Below the pieces are notes generated by a model that made no database searches, had not been told where the DNA came from, and was given only the letters and a program-made list of their open reading frames with translations. Shown one piece after another: positions 1-11,850 of a DNA stretch of 64,000 bases. Every line of letters begins with the position of its first letter. Position 1 is the first letter of the stretch. The translations under genes were made by a program, and so were the position numbers. The stretch spans positions 26,846,001-26,910,000 of the forward strand of contig OZ231128.1 in NCBI GenBank assembly GCA_965153355.1, in the 5' to 3' direction. The stretch is from Flaccisagitta enflata. Lineage: Eukaryota; Chaetognatha; Sagittoidea; Aphragmophora.

Positions 1-550
1 AAAAGCATCCAATGAGAAAAACATAGCAAAATCCATGACTGTTTGAAAGCTCTGCGAAAGATCTTCAAAATGAGACCATGCTGGCTGTTCTGTCTTTATT
101 CGTTAAGTAATGAGACAGCAATAAAGAAGAGGTGGTCATGAATGTAAAAGTTGAAGTCGTAGAAGTTGTTCCTCTTTGTTATTTTTTTAAAAAAAGATAG
201 AAAAATAATAATTTGAACTTTTTTCTTAGTGTAATTTATAGATTTTTTAATTTTCTTTCATTCTAGACCAATCCCAGATCTGTATCTCAAACCGTTTAAA
301 AGTTAGAGCTTGTTAAAGTGAACCACTATTTTTTCAAAACTTTTTTATTCAATCTGACCGCAAATTGAATATGGCAATGTTTTCATTCATTCTTACGCCA
401 TTTCTAAACGGATAAAGCTAGAATGACCAGCAACGTCGCATATGAAAGATCTTTTGCAGAGCTTTCAAACGATCATGGATTTTCTATGGTTAGAGTCATC
501 ACTTTAGCGAAAATCATCAAAACAATTTGTTCCGTTTTTTTTTTTTGCTA
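1..550. other. Gene-free left edge with dispersed repeat fragments
   Basis: No supportable gene. The stretch near 265-310 (TCTAGACCAATCCCAG and following bases) recurs at about 8882-8940 and 9085-9135. The stretch near 405-490 recurs in altered form inside the TIR element at 34649-35650. These are fragments of interspersed repeats. Confidence 0.6.
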
Positions 551-576
551 CCGTTATGATTCCACACTGGACAGAT

Positions 577-1860
577 GAAGGGTCTTGAAGACCTGATTTG
601 GGGATCAAGGAGCCTGAGGTCTTAGATGCCTGATTTGAGAGGCCAGAAAGAAGTGATTTGATCCTGTTTGGGTCTGATTTTGGGCAGGAGTGGCCGTATT
701 TGAGATCTGAGAGGCCTGATTTGGGACCTGAAAAAAAACTGATTCGGGATCTATCAAACTTGATGTGAGGTCTGAGAGGTCTGATTTGGGATCTGTGAGG
801 CCTGATTTGGTCTTTGAGAGTACTGATTAGGGGTCTGAGAGGCCAGAGTCAGACACACCTACTTTGAGGTCTCAAAGGTTTAATTTTAGGTCTGAGAAGC
901 CTGATTTGAGGTCTGAGGAGCCTAATTTGGGGTCTGAAAAACCTAATTTAGGGTCTGAAGAGACCTGATTTAGGGTCCAAGAGGCATGATTTCAATATGT
1001 GGTCAGCAATACCCGTTGCCCTGCTTTGAGTAATTCGGAGGGAGGGGAAGCAGGGCAGCGGCACCGAAGGGGACGAAGTCCTGTAGAACACAGGGGGACT
1101 TTCGTTCGTCCTGGCTGGAGAAGTGGATGAGATGCTATAGAGGGCTGACTGAAGGCCTTCAAGAGCCTAAACTGAGGTCTAAGACGGCTGATGTAAGGCC
1201 TGAGAATGCCAATTGGAAGCTTGAGAGGGCTGACTTGAGGCTTGGGAGAGCTGGATTAAGGCTTGATATCAGAGGACTGATTTGAAGCCTGAGAGCAATA
1301 AATTAAGGCTGAGAGGCCAGGTTTGAGGCCTGAGAGGCCAGGTTGGAGGCCTGAGAGGCCAGGTTTGAGGCCTGAGAGGCAAGATTTGAGGCCTGAGAGG
1401 CAAGATTTGAGGCTTGAGAGGCCGGGTTGGAGACTTGAGAGGTTGGATTTCAGGCCTGAGAGGCAAGATTTGAGGCCTGAGAGGCTGGATTTGAGGCTTG
1501 AGAGGCCAGATTTGAAGCCTGAGAGGTCAGATTTGAGGCCTGAGGGGCCTGATGACGGGGGGGACGGACGAACGAACAAATGGACGGACAAATGGACGGA
1601 CAAATGGACGAATGAAAGTCCCCCTGTGTTCTACAGGACTTCGTCCCCTTCGGGGCCGCTGCCCAAAAGCCTGATTTGTGATCTGAGGGGCCTGTTTTGG
1701 GGTCTGAGAGGCTTGATTTGGGGTCTGGGAGGCCTGGTTTGAGGCTGGGGGGATGGACAGACAGATAGATAAATGGAAAATGGTAACCAGAGAAAATCGC
1801 CCTGTGTGGAACCATAGGTCATCGGCCCCTCCGGAGCCGCTGCCCAAAAGTAACGAAGCA
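577..1860. repeat. Family C repeat with minisatellite arrays
   Basis: Imperfect units of about 20-28 bases built on GGCCTGAGAGGC and GATTTGAGG run almost without break from 577 to 1000 and from 1140 to 1560, and again from 1680 to 1745. Between and beside the arrays are constant blocks containing GGGCAGCGGC, AAGGGGACGAAGTCCTGTAG and ACACAGGGGGACTTTCG (about 1045-1110, 1612-1670, 1797-1852). The same blocks recur at 7820-8190, 34085-34480, 38240-38760, 39773-40320, 51870-52680 and 54845-55450, so this is a dispersed family. Open frames across the array read as repeated LRPERPD-type peptides and are not taken as genes. Confidence 0.8.
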
Positions 1861-2789
1861 AAGGCGCATTTTAGACAGTTCTTATATCTAGGAAATGTAT
1901 GTATGGAACCCTGATAAGAAGCATATAACTTTGGAAAGAGTATTTCTCCTAAACAAATCAAGCTACAATTACCAGATTGATCCTATTTGGATGAGTTGTT
2001 TTAGCCCTTTCAAAGCTGCATTCTATGGCTTAAATTATTTTGGGAGTAGCACTCTCACAGTGTTAATGCTTCTTTTATGCTTTTTGCATGCTTTTTCTAT
2101 GGTTTTTTTTCATGCTCCTTTTTGAATTTTTTCCTACTTTCCCATCTTTATTTATTTGAAGCAATAAAATTTCAAAGATCAACGCCGACGTAAATGAGAA
2201 TTAAGAATATGAGTTAAGAATTAAGAATTAGGAACGACGTCGGAAGTGGATTTATCTCATTTAAGAGCAAATTGATTTAAAACATTAACCAATTTAGCTC
2301 GTCATGCGTACGCGCACGCTGATTAATTCAAATAGACGCAATTGCTTTAATGAGATGGATGTTTGTTTGTTTGTGTGTCAAAGTGGCTTCCTTCGCTTTG
2401 TCTCTTTCTTTTTTAATATTTTTTTAATGCGTCTACTTTAATACACAGCTTCTAAATGCACGAATATCTATATCACGCTCTAACGAACACGCCTTTAACG
2501 AATGCTCTCCCGCTGTCTCTCTCTCTCTCTCTCTATTTCCGTCTTTCTCTCTTTCTCTCCCCTTCAAGTAAAACTTCCTATTTTCACCTTCCTTTTGACG
2601 CTCTTTGAGATTAGCTTGTGGAACGGCAACGGCAACGCGGCATCGGCGTATTTTCCCAGCGACGTTTGGAGTCAGTGGAAATGAAACGAGTTTGTTTGAT
2701 CTTTGACCTGGAGAAAGTTGAGTTTTTTGACACCGATGTTTGGGCTGAAGTTACGCCGACGCCGATGCCGAAACCGACACCGACGCCGA

Positions 2790-2837
<48 letters not shown>

Positions 2838-3724
2838 CACCGACGCCGACGCCGACGCGGGAACCGTCAATCGTTGAGCGATGAGGTCAATGTTGTTTTT
2901 GTGTGTGCGTCTGTGCGACCGACATGACATTCCTACCCGGAGAACAAGCATCCGTGAAATTACACAGTCAGTGTACTGGCCGATTATGGGGTATAAAAAG
3001 AAAACTTCAACGTAGGCAAGAATCTACATGCTGTTCTTTCATGTCAGCATGGATTGTCAATTTTGTTCTGAGCGTTACTGCAATAAAGAAGCTGTATCAG
3101 GATGGTCATCAATGCAGTGGAGACTTTCTGTTCATGTGCCATGTTCTCAATAAATTAGAAAAGTCGATTCCATTTACTAGTTACTGCTCCTGCCCAGTCG
3201 CTCGCAACTAGATGAGTTCATACCAACGTATTGTTAGATAGATACAAGCACAGAAGAAGTCGTTGCACTCTCAAAAAGTAACCCAGGGACGGGTGGCCAG
3301 GGGCTCCTATCCCTCCCCCCCAACACTTTTATACTTATTCACGGCATCCTAATTGTGCGTTTTCAAACTCATTAACTCGATATTTACATAGTGATGAACC
3401 AACGGGCAGACAGATGGATGGATGGTCCGAGACTAAGAATACCATAATATCGATCTTGGAGAACGAAAAAGATATTGGCCTTTGCGTCGTAGACTTTCAT
3501 TTTTCTTTTAGCAGACTGATATTGGACAAGACAGTTTGGTCATGGAAAAGCTTCAATAAGTGAAGAGGCAGCAAAATTGATCGGACACGGATCGAGACCA
3601 GGTGATGGTCGAGATTGCCTGAAATAATTTATTGAGCACCGACAGTTTGGAAACCAAGATAAAGAGCCGACAGAGAAACTCTCCTTACAGAGAGGAAAGA
3701 GGGCGATGGAAGAACAGCTCAGGA
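1861..3724. other. No gene seen; short low-complexity tracts
   Basis: AT-rich sequence with a short (CT)n tract near 2514-2533 and a GACGCC-type minisatellite at 2752-2862. The open frames here are 60-100 codons, lack recognisable motifs and overlap one another, so none is called. Confidence 0.5.
2752..2862. repeat. GCCGACGCC hexanucleotide minisatellite
   Basis: About 110 bases made of GCCGAC/GCCGAT units. In one frame it reads as Pro-Thr repeats, in another as Arg-rich. It is a tandem repeat with no sign of selection for a protein. Confidence 0.8.
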
Positions 3725-3800
3725 AACAAGTAACGCGGGGTTACAATATCATCGCGGACGGGTTGGCAGGGGTGTACAACCCCTTTTCACACTCCCTTTC
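3725..3800 (+). repeat. Family B repeat, partial copy
   Basis: Contains ACGCGGGGTTACAATATC followed by CGCGGACGGGTTGGCAGGGG, a diverged start of the family B consensus seen better at 4267, 38131 and 58056. Confidence 0.65.
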
Positions 3801-4077
3801 ATACCCATAGACATAGGCAGTGTGGATATGCGCGTTTCTCTCGCTCATTATCTTGCTTCATTCTTTCCATATCATACATCTCTCTACAAATTTTATTGTT
3901 TGGTGATAGATGGGTCCTAAGACGGATGTAGGCCTTACCACAGCCCTTACAAATTGTCTTAGAAGTATCAGTGTTACATTGCTGTGATTTATCTGATGAT
4001 GGTGATTCAGTGCTAGAGTGGTGGAGCGCTTCTTCATCAATTAAATTTTCTGTTTGAGACAAAGCCCTTTTCCTCAT
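3799..4077 (-). pseudogene. Transposon-type C2HC zinc-finger fragment
   Basis: A 92-codon open frame on the minus strand. Residues from about 43 read CKGCGKAYIRLRTHL followed by a C about eight residues later, which gives a Cys-x2-Cys...His...Cys finger. The downstream pattern (Y/D-M-E-rich, charged) is typical of the finger preceding the catalytic part of several animal DNA-transposon and Polinton-type proteins. The rest of any protein is missing: family B repeats lie on both sides. I infer a broken transposable-element coding fragment. It could instead be an exon of an unrecognised host gene. The finger pattern is seen directly; the family assignment is by resemblance only. Confidence 0.45.
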
Positions 4078-4099
4078 TGAACAATTATTACCAGTCAGG

Positions 4100-4345
4100 G
4101 TTGAAAATCAGGCGCGGCTGATCGACCACCACAGACCGACCAACGGACTGTTAAACCGACGGACGGACAAAGCGTCCTATAGAGTTGCGAGTCCGCGACT
4201 TAAAAGTAGGAGAAGAAACTCGGACTGAAGAAATAGGCAAAGGAGGCACTGGTGGGGAAAACAGGAAACAAGTGACGCGGGGTCACAATATCGTTGCGGA
4301 CGGGTGGGCAGGGGCGGCCAACCCCAATCCACACCCAACACCCAA
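4100..4345 (+). repeat. Family B repeat with two ends visible
   Basis: One end near 4162-4200 carries CTATAGAGTTGCGAGTCCG and GACT; a second block at 4267-4320 carries GCGGGGTCACAATATCGTTG and CGGACGGGTGGGCAGGGGC. The same two blocks occur together, in either orientation, at 38131-39190, 58056-58262 and 59091-59222. Confidence 0.7.
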
Positions 4346-4987
4346 CTCAAACCCCTTCCCAACACAAACATATAAGAAGTACACATACTAGTCCACTTTA
4401 GCTGCAAAAGCTAAGACTGCGAAAGTGGGCCCAAAGTTTTTAGCGGACGTGCGTTTTATTTATTTTTATTATTTTTCATTTTTTTGCCATTAACATAAAA
4501 ATAGTCGCAAAATCCTGAATAGAAATTTGTGCGCTTGAAATTATCCTAGCGTTTTGGCAGTTATCGCTTCCCTGGTTTTCAATCGGTTCTTTGATTCCTT
4601 AAAGAAGACGGAAGAGAATTTTTGTCATATGTAATGGCGGTGTTAGCAAAGCCATTTTGAGACCAAGAAAGGTCTTTTGAGAGGGCATTATTGTTACCGC
4701 CTCCTCTATAGACTGTTGCTGCGGGTGAGCTTCCAAAATCTATGCTGCTGCACGAGTTGCAATGAGCAACAGACAGGAAGGAAATGGTTCCGTGTTTGGG
4801 TGAGGTACTTACTCTCTTCGCGCCATCGCGGTCGGGGCCTTGTCTGATCTCACGCCTGTGATCCGATCTGATCGAGGATGCCCGGAAGTAACTTGCCACC
4901 AATTCCATTCTTTCACTTTTACATTCGTCTTCTCGCGCACGGGCATCGCCTTCTCTCCCTAGAGATTTGTCTTTCTTTCTGTCTTCT

Positions 4988-4989
<2 letters not shown>

Positions 4990-5029
<40 letters not shown>

Positions 5030-5113
5030 AATTTCTTTTCTCCATCTGCTCCGTCTCTATTCACACCTTTATTTGCTTTCGCATTTCTATGCAGAAAGAA
5101 AATCGATTTATCG

Positions 5114-5174
<61 letters not shown>
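4990..5174. repeat. (CT)n microsatellites, two blocks
   Basis: Pure or nearly pure CT at about 4995-5027 and 5119-5174, separated by about 90 bases of unique sequence. Overlapping LSLSLS or REREREn open frames are products of the repeat. Confidence 0.95.
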
Positions 5175-5179
<5 letters not shown>

Positions 5180-6229
5180 CGCTCCATTTTTACCTCTATC
5201 CCTATCACTTACTTCCTTTCAGCGCAGTTTTACTGTCTTTAACTCGACGTATCTAACGCCATATCTTAGTCTTTCCATTTTGGATATTAGATAGGGTGGA
5301 AATCCACCAATCAATGGTGGACCACCATATTTAAACACCGGGAGCGAAAATCAGCACCAATTTGAATCCTGCTCAAAATCTTCTTAAGAATATCTGGATT
5401 TATGTTGATGAACCCCATCGCTACGCTTTAAAAAGTTACAAATCTTACAGGTTTACACCGATTAGTTCTGACTCACTGGCAAATGTTTACCTAATGCGTC
5501 ATTCACTAAAAACTCTATCAAAAATGGCAAAAAAACGTGTAACTCCCGATCTCGGTGCCTACCATAGTGGCACCTTTTTTTTAAGCGACATGCTCAGGTC
5601 TCAAATTTCCCTAGGCTTCCCTATGCTAAAAAAAACTCATTTAAAGAAAACAATGACATTGGCTGTAAATCAAAACTAGTTCATACTAAATGGTTACGGT
5701 AGAGCCAGTAAGCCCAGTAATAATCATAAAAGATCCTTTGACGGGTCGAAAGACCGAAGAACCGACCAATCTTCCGGTAGCCCGCGTGACATTCATCACG
5801 ACAGTTTTAGCCGGAATTCCGTCGCCACAGGATGACATTGACCCTTTTCCTAATTGCGCAGTTTTTAATTGCGACAAAGCACCTCTAAAACTGGCTGTGT
5901 CTGTGGTCGGTTGGTTGGTCGGTAACGCATTTGTTCGACAATCCACACGTCGCACCTTATTAGCCTACTTGGGCTTGTTACAATAATTGATTCCCAAATT
6001 CACTGCGCGCATTTATAAAAGTTGATCTTTTAGTCTGTCAGACGTCTAGAAAATGAAACTGGTTGATTGTTGATGGCTGATGCGTCGTTATAGTCACCGA
6101 GCATAAACTATACTAACGAATTAATTATAGAGAACTGGAGTTGTCCCCCCTCGCAGCTTTTCGCGTCCTCCTTAGCAATCTAGTGCATTTGATCCTTGGA
6201 CCTTGACATGACCTTCGCGCGGCTCTGCT
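5175..6229. other. No gene seen
   Basis: Unique AT-rich sequence. The longest frames are about 100 codons, with no motif, no splice-supported extension and competing frames on the other strand. Confidence 0.45.
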
Positions 6230-6232
6230 CTA

Positions 6233-6650
6233 TGATGAGGTTCCCACGTGGCTTTGACTCAATCGCCTCCACATGCACTGTGTACCATTTTTGATTACTG
6301 TTAGCACGGTTTTGTGATGAGGTTTCCACGTGGCTTTGACTCAATCGCCTCCACATGCACTGTGTACCATTTTTGATTACTGTTAGCACGGTTTTGTGAT
6401 GAGGTTTCCACGTGGCTTTGACTCAATCGCCTCCACATGCACTGTGTACCATTTTTGATTACTGTTAGCACGGTTTTGTAATGAGGTTCCCACGTGGCTT
6501 TGACTCAATCGCCCCCGCATGCACTGTGTACCATTTTTGATTACTGTTAGCACTGTTTTGTGATGAGGTTTCCAGGCCACGTGGCTCTGACTCAATCGCC
6601 TCCACTTGCACTGTGCGCTATTATCTATTAATGTGAGCACGGTTTTATCA
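6233..6650. repeat. 82-bp tandem repeat, about five copies
   Basis: The string TGATGAGG (TAATGAGG in one copy) recurs at 6233, 6315, 6397, 6479 and 6561, exactly 82 bases apart, with a diverged end near 6648. Each unit holds a CCACGTGGC palindrome and GCACTGTGTACCATTTTTG. Homogeneous spacing suggests recent unequal exchange. Confidence 0.95.
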
Positions 6651-7819
6651 TGAGAACCCTACATAGCTTTAATGCATTCACCTTCACACGCTTGTGAATG
6701 GCAGAGCAACAACGCTTCAAGGAGACATTGTAAGAGAAGGAATGACGGAGATATAGGGCAGAAAACAACAAACTGCCTTTATTTTGGATAGCGTGTTTTT
6801 TCTAAAAAGCGCCCCGAGCGCTTTAGAAATTGAAATATCACTTTGCTTTTTAACCCTCCATTTAGCGCCCTCTTTATATTGTAGATGAACTGTCTTTTTC
6901 ATGAAAGGCTACCAAAATGCTAAATTCAAGTCACAATGGAGATATTCATTGCATATATTTGTTCGAAAGTCTTTGAAAATGGTTCAGTGTGTTGTTTGGA
7001 AAAAAGTCGAAGAATACCTTCGGCTTTTTGAGACCTGCGGAGGAATTTGGTTTTCCCTTTTTCCCGTGAGTCTTTTGGGAAAGTTGGTGCTTTTTTCGGG
7101 CCAAATGGGACTACGCATGAAATTAACAGCTAAGAAAGAGCTAATTCTCCTCTTTCAGATGACGCCAAGCAGAATTCTGTGCGATCAATAGTTTTGGAGC
7201 TATGAATTTTTGAATCTTTTTTTATTTTTCTGCACTTTTTGCATTTTCCTAAAAAACAAGGAATCGAGTTAGTTGAAGTCTGTTTGAACTTTGAAATGTC
7301 TTTGGTGATAATTGTGCATCCTGGCAGCACAGTTTCTCTCGCATTTCAACTCCGGACTCTGTGCATTATTGTCAGAAGCAAAGAGAAAGAAGCGATTTTG
7401 ATCTGTCTGTAACACTGTTAGTGTCAATTCTGGCTAACCAATGCTGTTTCTCAACGCACTCTTGGCAATTATGTTCATCAGTGACTACGCACTCTGGTTT
7501 GGGTGTGTGCGTTTGTATTTGTTTTTGTCAGTGAATTATTTCTTTCGGAACTACAGATCCATGCAATCACTATTCATTAACTTTCCTAAACTTTTCTCAA
7601 CCTTAAATTGATAAAGAAAAAAACATGAAGTTTTCGAAGGTTATAACCGATGCAATAAGGGAAGGACATTAAACAGGCTCAAGGACACTCAAACTTTCTT
7701 GAGAGATCGAAGGAGATCTTTACAAAAATGAAGAGAGAATAGTCGCAAAAGCGTTAGGTTGTCAGCGGTACCGCCGGTACCCGTGCCCTTCTTAGGTAGG
7801 TCATGATTACAGTTGAGGT
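6651..7819. other. No gene seen; dispersed repeat fragment
   Basis: No supportable gene. The stretch near 7158-7215 (GCCAAGCAGAATTCTGTG) resembles 59410-59470, so part is an interspersed repeat. Confidence 0.45.
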
Positions 7820-8190
7820 TTGGGAGCAGGGCAGCGGCCCCTGAGGGGATATTTCTCCTCCTTCTTTTTCTCCTCCGTCCCCCCTCCCCCAACCACCAGG
7901 CCCATATCTCAGCCTCAAGGCCCATATCCCAACCTCAAGGCCCAAATCCCAGTCTTGAGGCCCATATCCATCGAGGATGGGATTTGGGCCTTACGATGGG
8001 ATTTCGGCCTTGAGGTTCAGATTTAGGCCACAAGACTGGGATATGGGCTTTGAGGCCGAGATATGGGCCTGGACGCTGGGGGGGGGGGGCGGGGGCGGGG
8101 GTACGTAGGAGGAAAAGAAGGAGGAGGAGAAATTTCCCCTTTGTGAAAGCATAGATCATCGGCCCCTTCGGGCCGCTGCCCAAAAAGGAA
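7820..8190. repeat. Family C repeat copy
   Basis: Bounded by GGGCAGCGGCCCCTGAGGGG near 7830 and GGCCCCTTCGGGCCGCTGCC near 8160, in opposite orientation. Between them are CCCATATC/GGCC units (AAGGCCCATATCCCA type) and a poly-G/GGGGGC tract at 8081-8102. The end blocks form an inverted pair about 20 bases long. Confidence 0.75.
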
Positions 8191-8408
8191 AAATGGATAG
8201 ACGGCATGTCACAAACAACGGAAAAAGAGTTGACCCATCTTATCACATTCCCCTCCTTATCCTTCAATATCCAGGTTTTTCTTCCCAGTCGAGGTGAAAG
8301 AATACTCACATAGTGGCATCATCATTAACATCTCCTGATAGCGAAAAGTTGCCCCGAGTCTTTCTTTTCTCTGTCCACCTTGAACAGCGGCCAGGACTAG
8401 AGGGTTTT

Positions 8409-8764
8409 TAGTCGCGGACACGCGACTCTACACCTTGGTCTGTCGGTCGGTCGGTCGGTCCGTCGGTCGGTCGGTCGGTCACATTTTTGAATTTCGAGCA
8501 ATTTTTGCATTACTGCTCCTGCCCAACCGTCCGCGACTGGATTGCCGTGTATCCGGCCTTGTTTTAGTCGCGTGCACGCGACTCTACAACCCGCTCTGTC
8601 CGTCGGTTAGTTGGTCGGTTGGTCGGTCGGTTGGTCACATTTTCTTTTTTTTTATGATTTTATTTCTTTGACCTCACTGCTCCTGCCTAAATGGTGTAGT
8701 GACCTCCAATATGGCCCCTGCCCATCCGCAAGCGACTTCGGTAGCCGTGTATCCGGCCTTGTTT
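8409..8764 (+). mobile_element. Family A elements, two adjacent copies
   Basis: Copy 1 runs from the GTCGCGGACACGCGACTCTA block at 8411 to GTATCCGGCCTTG at about 8563. Copy 2 starts at 8568 with GTCGCGTGCACGCGACTCTA and ends with GTATCCGGCCTTGTT at 8764. Each has a self-complementary 5' end, an internal (CGGT)n/(CCGT)n tetranucleotide array, CTGCTCCTGCC and a fixed 3' end. No coding capacity is visible. The mechanism class is unknown. Confidence 0.75.
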
Positions 8765-8766
8765 TA

Positions 8767-9379
8767 CCACGCGTATCATAAAAAAAGACGCACCTGGTCA
8801 TTTATTGATAGATTAGACAAAAAGAATTGTTCAAAATGTTTTTCATTGAAAGTAATTTGAAGATTTTTGAATTTTCTTTCAATCTAGACCAGTCCCAGGT
8901 CTGTATCTCAAACCGTTTAAAAGTTACAGCCAGTCAAAGACAACTACTATTTTGAGCACAGGACAAAATACAAGGTTCTTTAAAAAATCGTTTATTGTTT
9001 CTTTTTCTTATTAAAGTACTTAAGAAAAACTTTCAACCATTTTTTTAGTCATAGTAATTATGAAGATTTTCAAATTTTCTTTCATTCTAGACCAATCCCA
9101 AGTCTGTATCTCAAACGGTTTAGAAGTTATAGCTCATCAAAGTGAAACACTGATTGTCTTGAATTCTTTTTCTCTTATGGAATTATGAAAACGATTCTTG
9201 ACTATTTTTACTCTTTTTTTTACTACGCCCAAACGCCTCAACATTAAAAACATTTTCTTTTTAATTCTCAAAGCTTAAAAACTGGGCTTTTCAATAGTGC
9301 AAAACATTTAACTTGAAATCAAAGATTAAATGGCTAAAATGGTCATTTAAAAGTGCGTCTTTTTTTTTTATTCGCGTGG
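8767..9379. mobile_element. Non-autonomous TIR element flanked by TA
   Basis: The left end reads CCACGCG..AAAAAAAGACGCAC and the right end is its inverted complement (GTGCGTCTTTTTTTTT..CGCGTGG). TA lies on both sides (8765-8766 and 9380-9381), as expected for Tc1/mariner-type insertion. The 613-base interior has no transposase and carries two copies of the TCTAGACCAATCCC-type repeat. It abuts a family A copy directly. Confidence 0.75.
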
Positions 9380-9381
9380 TA

Positions 9382-10436
9382 CAATAAATGGTTCAAAAGG
9401 TGTTTCTATTTTGTAAATAGTCATGCGTGCAATCATGTTACAAGCGTTGCGATAAACGACAATTCAAAATGACCTTTAAACTTTTACGCACAAAATTCAA
9501 TAATGTTACGTCCTATTTCCCACAAAATCAAAGCCAGCTGTCGTAATCATCTCCCTAGTCCTTTTTCATGGTGTTCATGCCATGGGAACCGCTTACTACC
9601 GAACGGTTTTGCGCAACTACTATCTAGGCGGAAAAAATCTTTCGTCCTGTAACAAAAACATATTCATTGGCGTAAAAATGGATACAAATCAATTACAAAT
9701 CCATCAATAATTGTTGTGAGTTCCCTTTGATTGAATCAGAGCCGACATTTGTTTCAGAAACGTTTTGTTGAGCAGTTCGAGTTACTAGGGAGTGAAGGCT
9801 TTGCATATCTTTCTCGCAATTTTTTATTGTTTATTCTTTTGCTACATTTAGACTCACAGTTTTCAAAAGAATCATTAAATCGTAGAAAAATTGGTGACAT
9901 AAATGAAGCCCTCCAAATTTGCAAGCAGGCACCGCAAATCGCATCTGTCCAGCTCAAGGCGTTTAGAAGTAATCAAAAAAAGAGTGAAATGATATCATCA
10001 GAAGATTGTGGAGAAATGGCAAAAGTGAAACTGAAGTATTTCATTTAAAGTTGAATAGTTTTTGAATGCATAGAGCTAGATGGATGCGGTTTGCGTCAAT
10101 CTCTTGCAAATTTGAAGAGCTTTATTTATCTCACCGATTTTTTGATGTTTGGTTGATTCTAACCTGAGATATGCACGTAAACGTACCGAAAGATTTTTTC
10201 CGCCTAGATAGTATTTCATCATCTTACTCCTCAGTCCTCAAACAGGATCCCCGTTTCATATCTTTTTCCCATCAGCGTTTTCTCACAAGGACAATTTTCT
10301 TCTCCTTTACTCTTAGCCTCAGGTGCTTTTATTTAACCATGTATTTTCCTTTGCGAGATGTCTTGTATGGATTTTCACAGATTGAGAAGCGGATGAACAG
10401 TTACTAATGTGAAGCGGATGTATATTATAACTGTGC
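9382..10436. other. No gene seen
   Basis: Two frames of about 80-105 codons at 9731-10048 and 10171-10407 have no motif, no homology I recognise and no splice context. I do not call them. Confidence 0.4.
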
Positions 10437-10810
10437 ACTAAGACAGCTGCCTAGGGCCCGAAGTAGTTAACTTTAACTAGTAGTAGTAAGGAAAATTGTG
10501 ATAAGTGGCAGTTATCCTATAGCGGTCAAACTCATGAGGCTCTGAAAACGTGGAGAAATACCCTCTACTATTACCATTTCCTAACAAAGAAATAACTACG
10601 AGCTAGCTAAAGATGACCGCTCCTGCCCAAAGTCTCCTGCCCATAATCTAGTGGTCAAGCCTTTTGCAAGGCCAATAAGGAGGAGGAGGAGGAGCTCCGG
10701 CCAATTTGCAAAAGTAGGAAACGCGCGACGAGTTGCAGAGGATTTGCAGAATGGTAGAATTTGTAAGCCTCAAAATCTCTACTCGAGTTGAACTCGAGAG
10801 AGAGAGAGCA
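10437..10810 (+). repeat. Family D repeat, uninterrupted copy
   Basis: Carries GGGCCCGAAGTAGTTAAC, GATGACCGCTCCTGCCCAAA, (GGA)n and CGGCCAATTTGCAAAAGTAG. The inverted copy at 44390-46275 has the same order, but there the segment next to GTAGTTAAC is split by about 1.5 kb. Confidence 0.8.
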
Positions 10811-11179
10811 AATTTGAAAGAGAAAGAAAGGCAGAGAGTTTCAGCAGAGAGGGAATCCTACGTTTTCGGCGAGGAGGAGCGAAGGAGAAGAAGAAGAGTA
10901 GAGAAGAGAGGAGGAGAGAAGAGAATGAATGAAAGGATTTCTGCTGATGGACTAGCTACAAATACGATTTCGTGAGAGAAGGAAGAAGCAAGGCAATTTT
11001 CTACCATTTGAGTTGAAGTTGGAAGGAGGTTATGAAAGTAAAGAAAGATATGAAACCTAAAAAGCAAAGTAAAGAAACCAAGAAGGGAATATAGAAAAAC
11101 CTTTGAGGGAAGTATGAAGAAAAAGGAAGAAGCAGGAAAGAAAATGATGGTAGAAATGAGGCCTTTATATGTTCAAAAA

Positions 11180-11520
11180 TGGTTTTCTTGGGTAGAAATG
11201 AGGCTTTTATAGATGTCAAAATGGGAAGCAATAAAAAACCAATGGAGGAATACAAGAGTTAAGTGGGTACTTTTGAGGTTTTCTATAGGTACAAATGAGG
11301 TTTTTATATGTGACAAGAAAGGTTTTGGATTGGTAGAAATTAGGCTTTGCATGGTGGAAATTAGGCTTTGCATGGTAGAAATAAGGCTTTTACATGGTAG
11401 ATATAAGGTTTTATATGGTAGAAATTTGGTTTTAGATGGTGGAAATTTGGTTTTAGATGGTGGAAATTTGGTTTTAATTGGTGGAAAATTGGTTTTTATG
11501 GTAGAAATTAGGTTTTGTGT
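11180..11520. repeat. Minisatellite of GGTAGAAATTAGGTTTT-type units
   Basis: About a dozen imperfect units of 23-32 bases, each with GGTAGAAAT or GGTGGAAAT followed by a G/T-rich tail. The frames across it are periodic and not gene-like. Confidence 0.85.
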
Positions 11521-11767
11521 AGTACCTGAGAAGAAAAAAGTGAAAATTTTTTTCACGAAAAATAAGAATAAAGAATAGGAAATGAAAGAAGAAGATTTTG
11601 AAATGGTTGAAATAAAAATAAGAGAGGTAAGGATTTGAGACAAAGGTATGAGATAGCAATTTGAAAAAAAAAGGTGGTAGGGTTTTGAGGTTTGATAATG
11701 ACTATGAGAAAAGGTAGAAGTAGACTGTATAGTTGTAGAGGTTGTGATGTGAAAGGTCTAGAGCCGC

Positions 11768-11850
11768 GGTGACAGATGACACATGACAGATGATTGATGA
11801 CAGATGGTATGCAGTGACAGATGACAGATGACAGATGACAGATGACAAAT
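11768..11850. repeat. GACAGAT short tandem repeat
   Basis: Repeated ACAGATGAC-type heptamers and nonamers, continuing into a purine-rich (GGAA)-like tract to about 12130. Confidence 0.8.

Noticed and set aside
1323-1742. 139-codon frame of repeated LRPERPD-type peptides
   Set aside because: It is the translation of the family C minisatellite; equivalent frames exist on the other strand and the array recurs with different units elsewhere.
6233-6650. Possible CRISPR-like array (regular 82-bp spacing)
   Set aside because: The whole unit is repeated with no unique spacers, and the genome is eukaryotic.
9731-10407. Two plus-strand frames of 105 and 78 codons
   Set aside because: No motif, no splice extension and competing frames; most likely chance.
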